The translations under genes were made by a program, and so were the position numbers. From Polaromonas sp. (lineage in GTDB: Bacteria > Pseudomonadota > Gammaproteobacteria > Burkholderiales > Burkholderiaceae_C), in the NCBI GenBank assembly GCA_013297865.1, contig JAAFIP010000008.1:161280-225279 (forward strand): a stretch of 64,000 nt of DNA, given 5' to 3'. Shown in pieces: positions 1 to 8,841 of the stretch. Under the pieces are notes generated by a model that had not been told where the DNA came from, did not search any database, and saw nothing but the letters and a program-made list of their open reading frames with translations. Position 1 is the first letter of the stretch. Every line of letters begins with the position of its first letter.

Positions 1-2
1 TG

Positions 3-818
3 ATAGAACACGACGACAAAGGCCGCCCCACCCGCACCACGGCCAAAGAAGATGGCCAGCCGGTGCTGTATGGCGGCACTGAAAAAATGTCCAAGAGCAA
101 GAACAACGTGGTCGAGCCACGGGAGTTCATTGGCCGGTTTGGCGCTGACACGGCGCGCGCGTTTGTGATGTTTGCCGGGCCGCCGGACCAGAGCGCGGCC
201 TGGAGTGATTCGGGTGCAGAGGGTGCGTTCCGGTTTTTAAAGCGGGTCTGGTCGTTTGGCGTGAAGCTGGGCGCTGCCGGTGCGGTGGCTGCTCCAGCGA
301 GCAGTCAACTGGGTCCTCAAGCTAAAAAACTGCGCTTTGAGCTGCACAGTGTGCTCAAGCAAGTGGACTTTGACTACCAGCGCATGCAGTACAACACCGT
401 GGTCAGCGGTGCTATGAAGCTGCTCAACGCGCTGGAAGACTTCAAAACCGATGGCAGTGCGGGCGACCATGCGGCCATGGCGGAAGGTTTGAGCATTTTG
501 CTGCGCGTGCTGTACCCGGTCACGCCCCATATCAGCCATGTGCTGTGGCAGGACCTTGGCTTTGCGAAACTGCACGGCGATCTGCTGGACGCGCCATGGC
601 CCGCTGTTGACAGCAGTGCCTTGAAGCAGGACGAAATTGAACTCATGCTGCAGATCAACGGCAAGCTGCGCGGCGCGATCACTGTGCCTGCAGGCGCTGG
701 CAAGGAAGCGATAGAGCAGATTGCTTTGGCTAACGAAGCCTTCATCAAGCAAGCAGCAGGTGCAGCGGCCAAAAAGGTGGTGGTGGTGCCGGGGCGGCTG
801 GTGAATATCGTGGTGTAA
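3..818 (+). CDS. leuS: Leucyl-tRNA synthetase, C-terminal part (partial)
   Basis: This is the 3' end of the gene for leucine-tRNA ligase, which charges tRNA-Leu in the cytoplasm. The frame is open from base 3, so the start lies upstream of the window. The class I signature KMSKS (in EKMSKSKNN) is encoded near bases 84-98 and binds ATP during activation. The tail after it matches the anticodon-binding domain, ending in a valine-rich C-terminus. Only about 271 residues of an enzyme of roughly 870 are present. lptE follows after 19 bases, a common arrangement in this group, which suggests co-transcription. Confidence 0.97.
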   Translation: MEHDDKGRPTRTTAKEDGQPVLYGGTEKMSKSKNNVVEPREFIGRFGADTARAFVMFAGPPDQSAAWSDSGAEGAFRFLKRVWSFGVKLGAAGAVAAPASSQLGPQAKKLRFELHSVLKQVDFDYQRMQYNTVVSGAMKLLNALEDFKTDGSAGDHAAMAEGLSILLRVLYPVTPHISHVLWQDLGFAKLHGDLLDAPWPAVDSSALKQDEIELMLQINGKLRGAITVPAGAGKEAIEQIALANEAFIKQAAGAAAKKVVVVPGRLVNIVV

Positions 819-837
819 ACCTCAGCGAAAAACTCTT

Positions 838-1368
838 ATGCAGCATACGGCCTCATCCTCCACACCATTGCGTCGACGCACTGTGCTTGGCACAGGGGCT
901 TTGTCACTGCTGCTGGCAGGTTGCGGCTTCAAGCTGCGGGGCGCGCAGGAATTTAGCTTCACGAGCATCTATTTCAACGGCGGCGAGAGCTCGCTGGTGC
1001 TGGGTGAATTGCGCCGCACCATGCAAAGCAATGCACAGCTGCAGGTGATCACCGATGCAAAGCAATTGAACAGCGCACAGGTTGTGCTGGATGTGCTGCA
1101 GGACCAGCGGGAAAAAACTGTGGTGGGTGTGACTTCCAGCGGGCAGGTGCGTGAATTTCAGCTGCGGCTGCGCTTCAAGTTCAAGTTGCGCAACCAGGCT
1201 GGCAGGGAACTTATTGCGGAGAGCGAGATTTTGCAGCAGCGCGACATCAGCTTCAATGAAACAGCGGTATTGTCCAAGGAAGCCGAAGAGGCGCAGCTGT
1301 ATCGCAATATGCAAAGCGACATCGTCCAGCAGGTCCAGCGCCGCCTGGCTGCCGTGCGCAGCGTGTAG
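838..1368 (+). CDS. lptE: LPS-assembly lipoprotein LptE
   Basis: LptE is the outer-membrane lipoprotein that plugs the LptD barrel and helps deliver lipopolysaccharide to the cell surface. The 176-residue product has an N-terminal signal with arginines and a lipobox, LLAGC, so Cys29 would be acylated. The following GFKLRGAQEF and the IYF strand are typical of the family. The gene follows leuS closely. In related genomes holA usually comes next, whereas here about 6 kb of transporter genes intervene. Confidence 0.9.
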   Translation: MQHTASSSTPLRRRTVLGTGALSLLLAGCGFKLRGAQEFSFTSIYFNGGESSLVLGELRRTMQSNAQLQVITDAKQLNSAQVVLDVLQDQREKTVVGVTSSGQVREFQLRLRFKFKLRNQAGRELIAESEILQQRDISFNETAVLSKEAEEAQLYRNMQSDIVQQVQRRLAAVRSV

Positions 1369-1391
1369 GCAGCCTGCGGCCCCTTCCCTGG

Positions 1392-2360
1392 TCAGCGCTT
1401 TTTGCGGCCGTTGCTTGGGGTGTAGAGGTAGTTGGAGATGGCCTCGGTCAGCCTGCCAGCCTGCTGCAGGTACTCTTTCTTGCTGACCATCAGGCTGGTG
1501 ACCAGAGCTTCAATCACCAACACCGCAGATACCGAGCTGCTGGATATGACGGGGTGGGTAGCCGCGGCCAGCAAGGTGCTGTTGGCCATGGGCACCAGTG
1601 GTGATGCCATGGAGTCTGTCAGCGCGACCACATAAGCGCCCCGATCCTTGGCATAGCTGGCCAGCTGGATGGCGTCCTGGGCATAGCGCGGAAAACTGAT
1701 GGCCAGCAGCAAATCCTTGCTCTGGATATTCATCAACCGTCCCGCAGCCACCTCAGTACCGCCGAATTCCACGACGTTGACCACATGCTGGCAAAAGGGC
1801 TGCAGATCCAGCGCCAGCATGGCTGCCAGGTGGGAGCTCACGCCAAACCCCATGATGTAGACCACCCGGGCATGGCCCAGGCGTTCGCTGATGTCTGCCA
1901 ACGCGGCTGTGTCCAGGTTGTGGGCCGTAGTGCGCGCATTGTTGAGCCCGGATTCCAGGCTTTGTGTGGTGGCCACCGATTTGGAGTTGGGTTGCAGCAT
2001 CACATCGCGCAGCTTCTCCACTGGCTGCAGCATGCCTTGCAGCACCTGGGCCATATCGTCGCGCATGGCGGCAAAGCCGCTGTAGCCCAATGTACGTGCA
2101 AACCGGCTGAGGGTGGCGGCCGACGTGTGGGCGTGCGCTGCCAGCTCCTCAATGCCCCATGCCGTGGCGCGCACGGGATTGCGCAGCAGTTGCTCGGCCA
2201 CGGCGCAGTTGGCACTGCTGGTGGCGGGGTCAGACAGGGTGGCCATCAGCTTGCGGCCCAAGGCAGACTGTGCAAAGGCGGTGTCTGCTGAACCGCCGGG
2301 TCGCACGTTATTGGCTGCTGGGGAGGATTTTCTTGTAGTGGCCTGATTAGGTTTTTTCAT
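1392..2360 (-). CDS. MurR/RpiR-family transcriptional regulator
   Basis: This 322-residue DNA-binding regulator has an N-terminal helix-turn-helix of the RpiR type (about residues 35-115, including TSAATLSRFARTLGY) and a C-terminal SIS domain (about 150-290, with YIMGFGVSSHLA) that usually binds a phosphorylated sugar or another small ligand. It is divergent from the amino-acid ABC transporter genes that start at 2467, so it probably controls them. Members of this family beside amino-acid transporters often do not sense sugars, and the ligand here is unknown. Confidence 0.85.
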   Translation of the reverse strand: MKKPNQATTRKSSPAANNVRPGGSADTAFAQSALGRKLMATLSDPATSSANCAVAEQLLRNPVRATAWGIEELAAHAHTSAATLSRFARTLGYSGFAAMRDDMAQVLQGMLQPVEKLRDVMLQPNSKSVATTQSLESGLNNARTTAHNLDTAALADISERLGHARVVYIMGFGVSSHLAAMLALDLQPFCQHVVNVVEFGGTEVAAGRLMNIQSKDLLLAISFPRYAQDAIQLASYAKDRGAYVVALTDSMASPLVPMANSTLLAAATHPVISSSSVSAVLVIEALVTSLMVSKKEYLQQAGRLTEAISNYLYTPSNGRKKR

Positions 2361-2361
2361 A

Positions 2362-2377
2362 TTTCAATTTTATGAAA
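2362..2377. promoter_or_regulatory. Candidate RpiR operator
   Basis: An inverted repeat, TTTCA-N6-TGAAA, lies in the AT-rich gap between the divergent regulator and transporter genes. It directly abuts the regulator start codon (2358-2360), where a bound repressor could block both directions. Seen in sequence; assignment to this regulator is inferred. Confidence 0.4.
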
Positions 2378-2466
2378 ATTATGGTACAAACGGTGTTGTG
2401 ATTTTCACAGCCCATTTTCACGTGTTGGTTAAGTGTATTTGTTTGTTGACTATTTTGGAGAAATTC

Positions 2467-3252
2467 ATGATGCGTAAAATTCTTGGCGTTTCTGCCCTGC
2501 TGGCCACTCTGTGCCTGGCCGTCTCTGCCCATGCCCAAGCGCCCAGCTGGGGCAAAATCCGTATTGGTGTGGAAGCCAACTACCCCCCGTTTTCGCAAAT
2601 GTCGCCAGACGGCAAGTTTTCTGGTTTTGACATTGACATTGCCAATGCCATTTGCGCCGAGATGAAAGCAGAGTGCACCCTGGTAGCCCAGGAGTGGGAT
2701 GGCATGATGCCCGCGCTCAATGCCAGGAAGTTTGACATGATCGTGGCATCCATGTCGATCACGGAAGAACGCAAGAAGAACGCGGACTTCAGCGATTCAT
2801 ACTACGACATTCCTTCCACCTTCATTGCCAAGACCGGCAGCTTCACCAAGGTGGATGCCGCTGCACTCAAAGGCAAGAAGATCATTGTGACGCGCAACAC
2901 CCCGCGCGCCAAGTATGTGCAGGACAACTACAAGGACAGCGAAGTCCTGCAAGTGGCCAAAGAAGCCGAAGTGACGATGGAGCTGGCTGCCGGACGCGGC
3001 GACATTGGTTTTGGCTCTTCGCTGGCAGCAACCGCAGCGTTTCTGAAATCGCCTGAAGGCAAGAGTTTCAGCCGCGTAGGCCCCCCGATCAACCCCAGTG
3101 GTGTTCAAAACGGTGGTGTAGGCATTGCCATGCGCAAAGGTGAAGACAGCCTGCGCACCAAAATCAACGCTGCGCTGAAAACCATCACCGCCAATGGCGT
3201 GTACAAAACCATCAACGACAAGTACTTCGATGTGAATATTCGCGGCGAATAA
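2467..3252 (+). CDS. Polar amino-acid ABC transporter substrate-binding protein 1
   Basis: This periplasmic type II binding protein captures a polar amino acid or similar compound for the permeases encoded just downstream. The start at 2467 is chosen because GGAG (2457-2460) lies 6 bases upstream and the product then begins with a clean signal peptide (MMRKILGVSALLATLCLA, cleavage after AHA). The mature part opens with KIRIGVEANYPPFS and contains GFDIDIANAIC, both hallmarks of the lysine/arginine/ornithine/histidine-binding family (SBP_bac_3). About 261 residues, the usual length. A second paralogue is encoded at 5914-6696. Confidence 0.9.
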   Translation: MMRKILGVSALLATLCLAVSAHAQAPSWGKIRIGVEANYPPFSQMSPDGKFSGFDIDIANAICAEMKAECTLVAQEWDGMMPALNARKFDMIVASMSITEERKKNADFSDSYYDIPSTFIAKTGSFTKVDAAALKGKKIIVTRNTPRAKYVQDNYKDSEVLQVAKEAEVTMELAAGRGDIGFGSSLAATAAFLKSPEGKSFSRVGPPINPSGVQNGGVGIAMRKGEDSLRTKINAALKTITANGVYKTINDKYFDVNIRGE

Positions 3253-3323
3253 CAGCCGAGTTGCCTGCGGGTGATGCAGACGATCTCTGCATCACCGCGC
3301 TGGATGGATAACACCACTACAAC

Positions 3324-4013
3324 ATGATTCTCTACGGTTATTTGCCCGCCATTTTGGAAGGGCTGGTGCTTACTTTGCAGGTGTCTGCACTGTCACTGGC
3401 CATTGCCTGCGTATTCGGCATGCTTGGTGCCACGGCCAAGCTGTCCCAATCCAGGGCATGGCGCTGGCTGGCCGAGACCTACACCACGCTGATCCGTGGC
3501 TTGCCCGAGCTGGTGTTGATGTTGCTGATTTTTTATGGCGGTCAGATCGGCATCAACCGGTTGGCTGATGCACAGGGCTGGGGGTACATCGACATCCCGC
3601 CGTTTATTGCAGGTGTGCTGACCATCGGATTTATCTATGGTGCCTACCTCACCGAAACCTTTCGTGGCGCTATCCTGGCAGTGCCCAAGGGGCAGTCTGA
3701 GGCGGCATTGTCCTTTGGTATGTCGCAGGGCAGGGTGCTCTGGCGCATTGTGCTGCCGCAGATGGTGCGCCATGCCATTCCAGGGTTTTCCAACAACTGG
3801 CTCATCATGATCAAGGCCTCGGCGCTGGTGTCCATCATCGGTCTGGACGACATGATTCACCGCGCGGGCTTGGCATCGGCCACGACCCGCGCGCCATTTA
3901 CCTTCTATCTGGCCGTGGCCTTGATCTATCTGGCCCTGACCACGATTTCCATTGTGGTGCTCTCGCGCATCGAAGCGCGCTACAGCCTGGGCGTGAAGAA
4001 AGTGCAGTTCTAG
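3324..4013 (+). CDS. Polar amino-acid ABC transporter permease (HisQ-like)
   Basis: Inner-membrane permease subunit of 229 residues with several hydrophobic segments. It contains the TLIRGLPELVLMLLIFYGG segment and the EAALSFGMSQGRVLWRIVLPQ coupling loop that contacts the ATPase in this family. It pairs with the permease that begins one base after its stop codon. The 71-base gap from the binding-protein gene has no obvious terminator, which fits one operon. Confidence 0.9.
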   Translation: MILYGYLPAILEGLVLTLQVSALSLAIACVFGMLGATAKLSQSRAWRWLAETYTTLIRGLPELVLMLLIFYGGQIGINRLADAQGWGYIDIPPFIAGVLTIGFIYGAYLTETFRGAILAVPKGQSEAALSFGMSQGRVLWRIVLPQMVRHAIPGFSNNWLIMIKASALVSIIGLDDMIHRAGLASATTRAPFTFYLAVALIYLALTTISIVVLSRIEARYSLGVKKVQF

Positions 4014-4014
4014 C

Positions 4015-4725
4015 ATGCAATGGCAAATCATCATCGATAGCCTGCCGCTGTATGTGCAGGGCATTCGCACCACGCTGGTGTTGTTGGTCATCAGTCTGCT
4101 GAGCGCGTCCCTGATCGCAGTGGCGCTGGCCATGGCGCGCATATCACCACGGCATTGGCTAAGCAAACCTGTCTGGCTGTTTACCTATGTGATGCGCGGT
4201 ACGCCGCTCTTGGTACAGCTGTTTCTCATCTACCACGGCCTTGCGCAGTTTGAGGCCGTGCGCGAGAGCGCGGCCTGGGTGCTACTGAAAAACGCCTGGT
4301 TCTGCGCCTGGCTGGCCTTTACGCTCAATTCAGCGGCCTACACCACCGAAATTTTCGCAGGTGCGCTCAAAGCCACAGCAGTCGGCGAAATCGAAGCAGC
4401 ACGCAGCTATGGTTTGAGTGGTTTTAAACTCTACAGCCGCATTCTGCTGCCCAGTGCACTGCGCCGCGCGCTGCCACAGTACAGCAACGAAGTGGTGGGT
4501 CTGATGCATGCAACGGCCATTGCCAGCACGGTGACTCTGGTAGACATCACACGCGTTGCACGCGATGTGAATGCGCAGCACCTGCTGGTGACAGAGTCTT
4601 TTGGCGTGGCAGCGGCCATTTATTTTGTACTGACCTTCACCCTGGTGGGCCTGTTCAAGCTGCTGGAGAAAAAATACATGAAGCATCTGCAGGTTCAGCA
4701 GAGCCCAGCGAAATCTGCAGCATAA
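4015..4725 (+). CDS. Polar amino-acid ABC transporter permease (HisM-like)
   Basis: Second permease subunit, 236 residues. It shows the family features TYVMRGTPLLVQLFLIYHG and the EIEAARSYGLSGFKLYSRILL coupling loop. It starts immediately after the HisQ-like gene, so the two form a heterodimeric membrane channel. The hydrolase gene follows after 14 bases. Confidence 0.9.
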   Translation: MQWQIIIDSLPLYVQGIRTTLVLLVISLLSASLIAVALAMARISPRHWLSKPVWLFTYVMRGTPLLVQLFLIYHGLAQFEAVRESAAWVLLKNAWFCAWLAFTLNSAAYTTEIFAGALKATAVGEIEAARSYGLSGFKLYSRILLPSALRRALPQYSNEVVGLMHATAIASTVTLVDITRVARDVNAQHLLVTESFGVAAAIYFVLTFTLVGLFKLLEKKYMKHLQVQQSPAKSAA

Positions 4726-4739
4726 AAAAGCAAAACCCT

Positions 4740-5867
4740 ATGCAAGTTGAATACATGGAATTGATGGCACCTGCGCCGGGGCACAGTGTGCGCTTGCAGG
4801 TGTTGCGGTTTGGCCAGCCAGGCCAAGGGCCCAAGGCCTACATCCAGGCCGCTTTGCATGCCGACGAGGTGCCTGCCATGCTGGCCGCACTCGAGCTGAA
4901 AAAACTGCTTCTGCAGGCCGAAAGCAGCAACGAACTGCTGGGCGAAGTGGTGCTGGTGCCTTATGCCAATCCTCTGGGGCTGTCACAGCATCTGCATGGC
5001 CAGCACCATGGGCGGTTTGCCTTGAATGATGGCATGAATTTCAACCGCGGCTATCCAGAGCTGGCGCCCGCGGTGCTCGAGCAGGTGCGCACACTGGTAA
5101 GCGCTGATGCGCAGGCCAACCAGCGCATCATCCGCACGGCACTAAAGGAGGCTGCAGACAAGCTGGGTGCCACCAGCAGTGTGCAGGACTTGAAGCGGCG
5201 ACTGCTGCAGTTGGCTATCGACGCGGACATCGTGCTGGACCTGCACTGTGACAGCGATGCGGTGATGCATCTGTACAGCATGACTGCGCACGCAGGTATT
5301 GCGCAGGAGCTGGGTGCACAGCTGGGGGCGCACGCGGTGCTGCTGGCCAGCGAGTCGGGCGATTCGCCTTTTGACGAGGCCTGCAGCAGGCCCTGGCTTG
5401 ATCTGCAGCGCCAGCTGATCCCACAATCAGGCAGCCAAAGCATTCCGCTGGCTTGCTTTGCGGCCACTGTGGAATTGCGTGGCGAGGCAGATGTGTCGCA
5501 CACGCTGGCGCAGCAGGATGCCCTGGCGTTGATGAATTTTCTGCGCCTGCGGGGCTTGGCCAGTGCACAGGCGGTGCAGGAAAAGCAAGCCCTGTGTGAT
5601 CCCACGCCCTTGTCGGGTTCAGAGCCGATCACGGCCCCGTGCGCAGGCGTCATTGTGTTCCACCGCCAAAGCGGCGAGCGGGTTAGCGCGGGCGACGCCA
5701 TCGCTGATATTGTCAATCCCGATACGGGCGATGTTCTGACACTGCATTGCAAATCGGCAGGTGTCATGTATGCTCGCTGCAGCACCCGCTGGGCGCATGC
5801 AGGCAAGCGCCTGGCCAAGATTGCTGGTACTTCGCTGGCTCGAACAGGCAAGCTGCTCAGCCCCTGA
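4740..5867 (+). CDS. Succinylglutamate desuccinylase/aspartoacylase-family hydrolase
   Basis: This predicted zinc-dependent amidohydrolase of 375 residues belongs to the AstE/AspA branch of the M14 fold and would remove an acyl group from an N-acylated amino acid. Visible support: the zinc-site start ALHADEVPAML (His and Glu ligands, residues 37-47), the later VLDLHCDSDAV with a third His, and a C-terminal barrel-like domain (about 295-365, ITAPCAGVIVFHRQSGE) like that in AspA hybrids and the diaminobutyrate deacetylase DoeB. It lies inside the amino-acid transporter operon, so the imported compound is probably an acylated amino acid or a derivative. The substrate cannot be named; no other ectoine-degradation gene is nearby. 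Confidence 0.75.
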   Translation: MQVEYMELMAPAPGHSVRLQVLRFGQPGQGPKAYIQAALHADEVPAMLAALELKKLLLQAESSNELLGEVVLVPYANPLGLSQHLHGQHHGRFALNDGMNFNRGYPELAPAVLEQVRTLVSADAQANQRIIRTALKEAADKLGATSSVQDLKRRLLQLAIDADIVLDLHCDSDAVMHLYSMTAHAGIAQELGAQLGAHAVLLASESGDSPFDEACSRPWLDLQRQLIPQSGSQSIPLACFAATVELRGEADVSHTLAQQDALALMNFLRLRGLASAQAVQEKQALCDPTPLSGSEPITAPCAGVIVFHRQSGERVSAGDAIADIVNPDTGDVLTLHCKSAGVMYARCSTRWAHAGKRLAKIAGTSLARTGKLLSP

Positions 5868-5913
5868 GGCTGACTGTTCCTGCACATCCACCCCATTCTC
5901 TGGAGATACCACC

Positions 5914-6696
5914 ATGCGCCGACTGATCTATCCCTTGCTTGTTCTTTTGGTGCTGGTGGCCTTGGCAATGATGGCCTGGCCATTTCGCAACTATGTGGTG
6001 CCATTGAAAGTGGGCATCGAGGGCAATTACCCGCCATTTACCAAAACCGAAGCCGACGGCAGGGTGACGGGATTTGAGGTGGATCTGGCCAATGCCTTTT
6101 GCAGCCAGATGCTGGCGCGATGCGAGCTGGTCAATACCAAGTTTGACGACCTGATTCCACATCTACAGTCGGGCAAATTGGATGCTGTCATGGCCTCCCT
6201 GACCATCACTGAAAAACGGCTCAAAGAAGTGGATTTTTCAGACAGTTATTACACCGTGCCCAGCGCCTGGGTAGCGCCCAAAGGCAGTTTTACCTCGCTG
6301 TTGCCAGGCACGCTGGCGGGCAAGAAAGTGGCGGTGCTCAAAGGCTCGCCGCGTGAGACCTGGATCAAGACCAATTACCCCGAGCTGGAGCTGATTTCCG
6401 TGCCCAAGGAAACCGAGGTGTATGTTGAGCTGACGAGCCGCCGCGCGGATCTGGCGATGTCTTCCATGCTGGTGGCCAAAACCAAGTTCCTCAACCTGCC
6501 GGAAGGCAAGGATTTTGCGGTGGTGGGCGATGGTGTCTACATTGGCGGCGGCGGGGGTGTGGGCGTGGCAGTGCAGAAGGGAAACAGCAGCCTTCGCAAG
6601 CGTTACAGCGTGGCCATCAACGAGACTATCAAAAGCGGTGAATACAAAAGCCTGGCCAACCGCTATTTCGACTTTAATTTAATTGACAGAAAGTAA
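5914..6696 (+). CDS. Polar amino-acid ABC transporter substrate-binding protein 2
   Basis: A second binding protein of the SBP_bac_3 family, about 260 residues. The ATG at 5914 is chosen for the upstream CTGGAG and because the product then begins with a single hydrophobic segment (residues 4-21) lacking a clear cleavage site, so it may stay membrane-anchored. The mature start KVGIEGNYPPFTKTEADG and GFEVDLANAFC parallel the first binding protein. Two different binding proteins in one operon suggest two ligands sharing one permease. Confidence 0.88.
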   Translation: MRRLIYPLLVLLVLVALAMMAWPFRNYVVPLKVGIEGNYPPFTKTEADGRVTGFEVDLANAFCSQMLARCELVNTKFDDLIPHLQSGKLDAVMASLTITEKRLKEVDFSDSYYTVPSAWVAPKGSFTSLLPGTLAGKKVAVLKGSPRETWIKTNYPELELISVPKETEVYVELTSRRADLAMSSMLVAKTKFLNLPEGKDFAVVGDGVYIGGGGGVGVAVQKGNSSLRKRYSVAINETIKSGEYKSLANRYFDFNLIDRK

Positions 6697-6699
6697 ACT

Positions 6700-7491
6700 G
6701 TGGCTTCCCTACCGACAGCATCCACAACGCCAGTTCTGCAGGCGATTGATATCCACAAGCGTTTTGGCTCCAATGAGGTGCTCAAGGGTTTGAGCATCCA
6801 GGCCCATGCGGGCGATGTGATCTCCATGATCGGCTCCAGCGGTTCGGGCAAAAGCACGTTTTTGCGCTGTCTCAACCTGCTGGAGCAGCCCAACAGTGGC
6901 CGCATCATTCTGGATGGCAACGAACTGCAGCTGCAAATGGCCAAGGACGGCTCGCTGCAGGCAGCCGATGCCAGCCAGCTGCAACAGCTGCGCAGCCAGG
7001 TATCGATGGTGTTCCAGCATTTCAATCTGTGGGCGCACATGACCGCTCTGGATAACGTGATGGAGGCGCCCGTCCATGTGCTGGGCCTGAGCAAGGCGCA
7101 GGCGCGTGAGCGCGCGGAGGCCTATCTGCAGCGGGTTGGGGTGCATCACCGCAAAGACGCCTATCCGGCGCATCTCTCGGGAGGCGAGCAGCAGCGTGTA
7201 GCCATTGCCCGGGCGCTGGCCATGGAGCCCAAGGTCATGCTGTTTGACGAGCCTACGTCGGCGCTAGACCCTGAGCTGGTGGGCGAAGTGTTGCGTGTCA
7301 TGCGCAGTGTGGCCCAGGATGGGCGTACCATGATTGTGGTGACGCACGAGATGAGCTTTGCACGCGAGGTGAGCAACCATGTGGTGTTCCTGCACAAGGG
7401 TTGCATTGAAGAGCAAGGCAATCCTGCAGAGGTCCTGCTGCGGCCCCAGACCGAGCGCCTGCAGGCGTTTTTGTCGAACAGTCTGAAGTAA
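6700..7491 (+). CDS. Polar amino-acid ABC transporter ATP-binding protein (HisP-like)
   Basis: The 263-residue ATPase of the importer. It has Walker A GSSGSGKST, the Q-loop QHFNLWAHMT, the signature LSGGEQQRVAIARAL, Walker B VMLFDEPTSALDPE and the switch His in VVTHEM. The start is a GTG three bases after the stop of the binding-protein gene, indicating translational coupling. It completes the cassette with two permeases, two binding proteins and a hydrolase. Confidence 0.92.
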   Translation: MASLPTASTTPVLQAIDIHKRFGSNEVLKGLSIQAHAGDVISMIGSSGSGKSTFLRCLNLLEQPNSGRIILDGNELQLQMAKDGSLQAADASQLQQLRSQVSMVFQHFNLWAHMTALDNVMEAPVHVLGLSKAQARERAEAYLQRVGVHHRKDAYPAHLSGGEQQRVAIARALAMEPKVMLFDEPTSALDPELVGEVLRVMRSVAQDGRTMIVVTHEMSFAREVSNHVVFLHKGCIEEQGNPAEVLLRPQTERLQAFLSNSLK

Positions 7492-7540
7492 GCCTGCGTC
7501 AGGCGCGCGGCAAGGCCGCCCTCCCTTCAGGCGGCGACAT

Positions 7541-7564
7541 AAGTCCCCATTAGAATCGGGACTT
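7541..7564 (+). promoter_or_regulatory. Inverted repeat with -10-like box abutting holA
   Basis: AAGTCCC (7541-7547) and GGGACTT (7558-7564) form a perfect 7-bp inverted repeat ending at the base before the holA ATG. It encloses TAGAAT (7551-7556), a good -10 match 8 bases from the ATG. No Shine-Dalgarno sequence is present, so holA may have a leaderless transcript. A -35 match is weak. Confidence 0.35.
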
Positions 7565-8626
7565 ATGCAACTTGCCGCCCCACAGCTTACGCAACACCTG
7601 CAGCGCGGTCTGCGCTCGCTGTACACCTTGCACGGCGATGAGCCCTTGCTGATCCAGGAGGCTGCTGACGCGATTCGCCTGGCCGCCAAACAGCAAGGCT
7701 ACACAGAGCGCACGGTGCACACGGCAGCGGGGGCGCGCTTTGACTGGAGCGAGGTGCTGGCTGCGGGCGGTTCGCTGAGCCTGTTTGCTGACAAGCAGAT
7801 CATCGAGGTGCGCATACCCACTGGCAAACCCGGCAAGGAAGGCAGCCCGGCGATCCAGCAGCTGGCGCAAAGCGCGCAGAACAACGACAGCACACTCACC
7901 CTGTTTGTGCTGCCCAAGCTGGACAAGATGACCCGCACAGGGGCATGGTTTGCTGCATTGGAGAGTTTTGGCGTCACCGTGCAGATCGACAGTATTGAGC
8001 GGCGCGTATTGCCGCAGTGGATTGCCCAGAGGTTGCAGGCCCTGCATCTGTGCGTGAAAGCAGGCGAAGAGGGCGAGCGAACACTGAAGTTTTTTGCCGA
8101 GCGTGTGGAAGGCAATCTGCTGGCGGCGCATCAGGAGATGCAAAAACTGGCTTTGCTGCTGCCTGGCAATGCAGACCATCCCCGGGAGCTGAGTTTTGAC
8201 GAGGTAGAGGCTGCGGTACTGAACGTAGCGCGCTACGATGTGTTCAAGCTGTCCGAGGCGGTGCTTGCGGGCAACCAGGCCCGGGTACAGCGCATGCTGG
8301 ACGGCCTGCAAGCTGAGGGCGAGGCGACCGTACTGGTGCACTGGGCGCTGTCGGAGGATATCCGCACGCTGCAGCGGCTGCGCAGCCTGATGGACGACGG
8401 CAAGCCGCTGCCGATGGCGCTGCAGGAGGCGCGGGTATGGGGGCTCAAGCAAAAGCTGTTCGAGCGCATTTTGCCGCGCCTGTCCTCGGTGGACGCAGCC
8501 AACTTGCTGCACGCTGCGCACCAGGTGGACGGGATTGTGAAGGGGCTCAAGCAGCCTGGTTGGCCCAGCGATGCGTGGGTGGCTTTGCACCAGCTGGCGA
8601 TGATGCTGTGCAAGGCGGTGGGATAG
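7565..8626 (+). CDS. holA: DNA polymerase III subunit delta
   Basis: HolA is the clamp-loader subunit that opens the beta sliding clamp. The 353-residue product has the family's start region (RSLYTLHGDEPLLIQEAADAI) and the later FAERVEGNLLAAHQEMQKL and VFKLSEAVLAGN segments typical of delta. It normally follows lptE in this lineage. Here the amino-acid transporter block separates them, and holA seems to have its own promoter. Confidence 0.93.
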   Translation: MQLAAPQLTQHLQRGLRSLYTLHGDEPLLIQEAADAIRLAAKQQGYTERTVHTAAGARFDWSEVLAAGGSLSLFADKQIIEVRIPTGKPGKEGSPAIQQLAQSAQNNDSTLTLFVLPKLDKMTRTGAWFAALESFGVTVQIDSIERRVLPQWIAQRLQALHLCVKAGEEGERTLKFFAERVEGNLLAAHQEMQKLALLLPGNADHPRELSFDEVEAAVLNVARYDVFKLSEAVLAGNQARVQRMLDGLQAEGEATVLVHWALSEDIRTLQRLRSLMDDGKPLPMALQEARVWGLKQKLFERILPRLSSVDAANLLHAAHQVDGIVKGLKQPGWPSDAWVALHQLAMMLCKAVG

Positions 8627-8685
8627 TCGTCTGGCCCTGCAGCTGACCATCCTGGCCGTACAAGCCTGCTTTTTATAGGTGTTTT

Positions 8686-8736
8686 GGCCTGCAGCCCAAT
8701 AGAATATTGCGGGAGCAGCTATCGAATTGATAGTGT
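8686..8736 (+). repeat. Dispersed ~50-bp repeat, copy A
   Basis: A copy of the window-wide repeat, between holA and proA. It reads GGCCTGCAGCCCAAT, then AGAATATTGCGGGAGCAGCT, then a tail CTATC-GAATT-GATAG that forms a perfect 5-bp stem. Confidence 0.85.
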
Positions 8737-8841
8737 CTATGCACTCATTCGAGCAACCATATCGCCTAGCTACTGGCCCGTGCCAGCCCAGCGGCAATAC
8801 CCCAACCCAGTAGCGCGCAGCAAAAGTGCGAAAATAAGGCT

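Noticed and set aside
7515..7535. GCCGCC-N9-GGCGGC hairpin as terminator of the amino-acid transporter operon
   Set aside because: It is short and lacks a T run, so I did not list it as a terminator.
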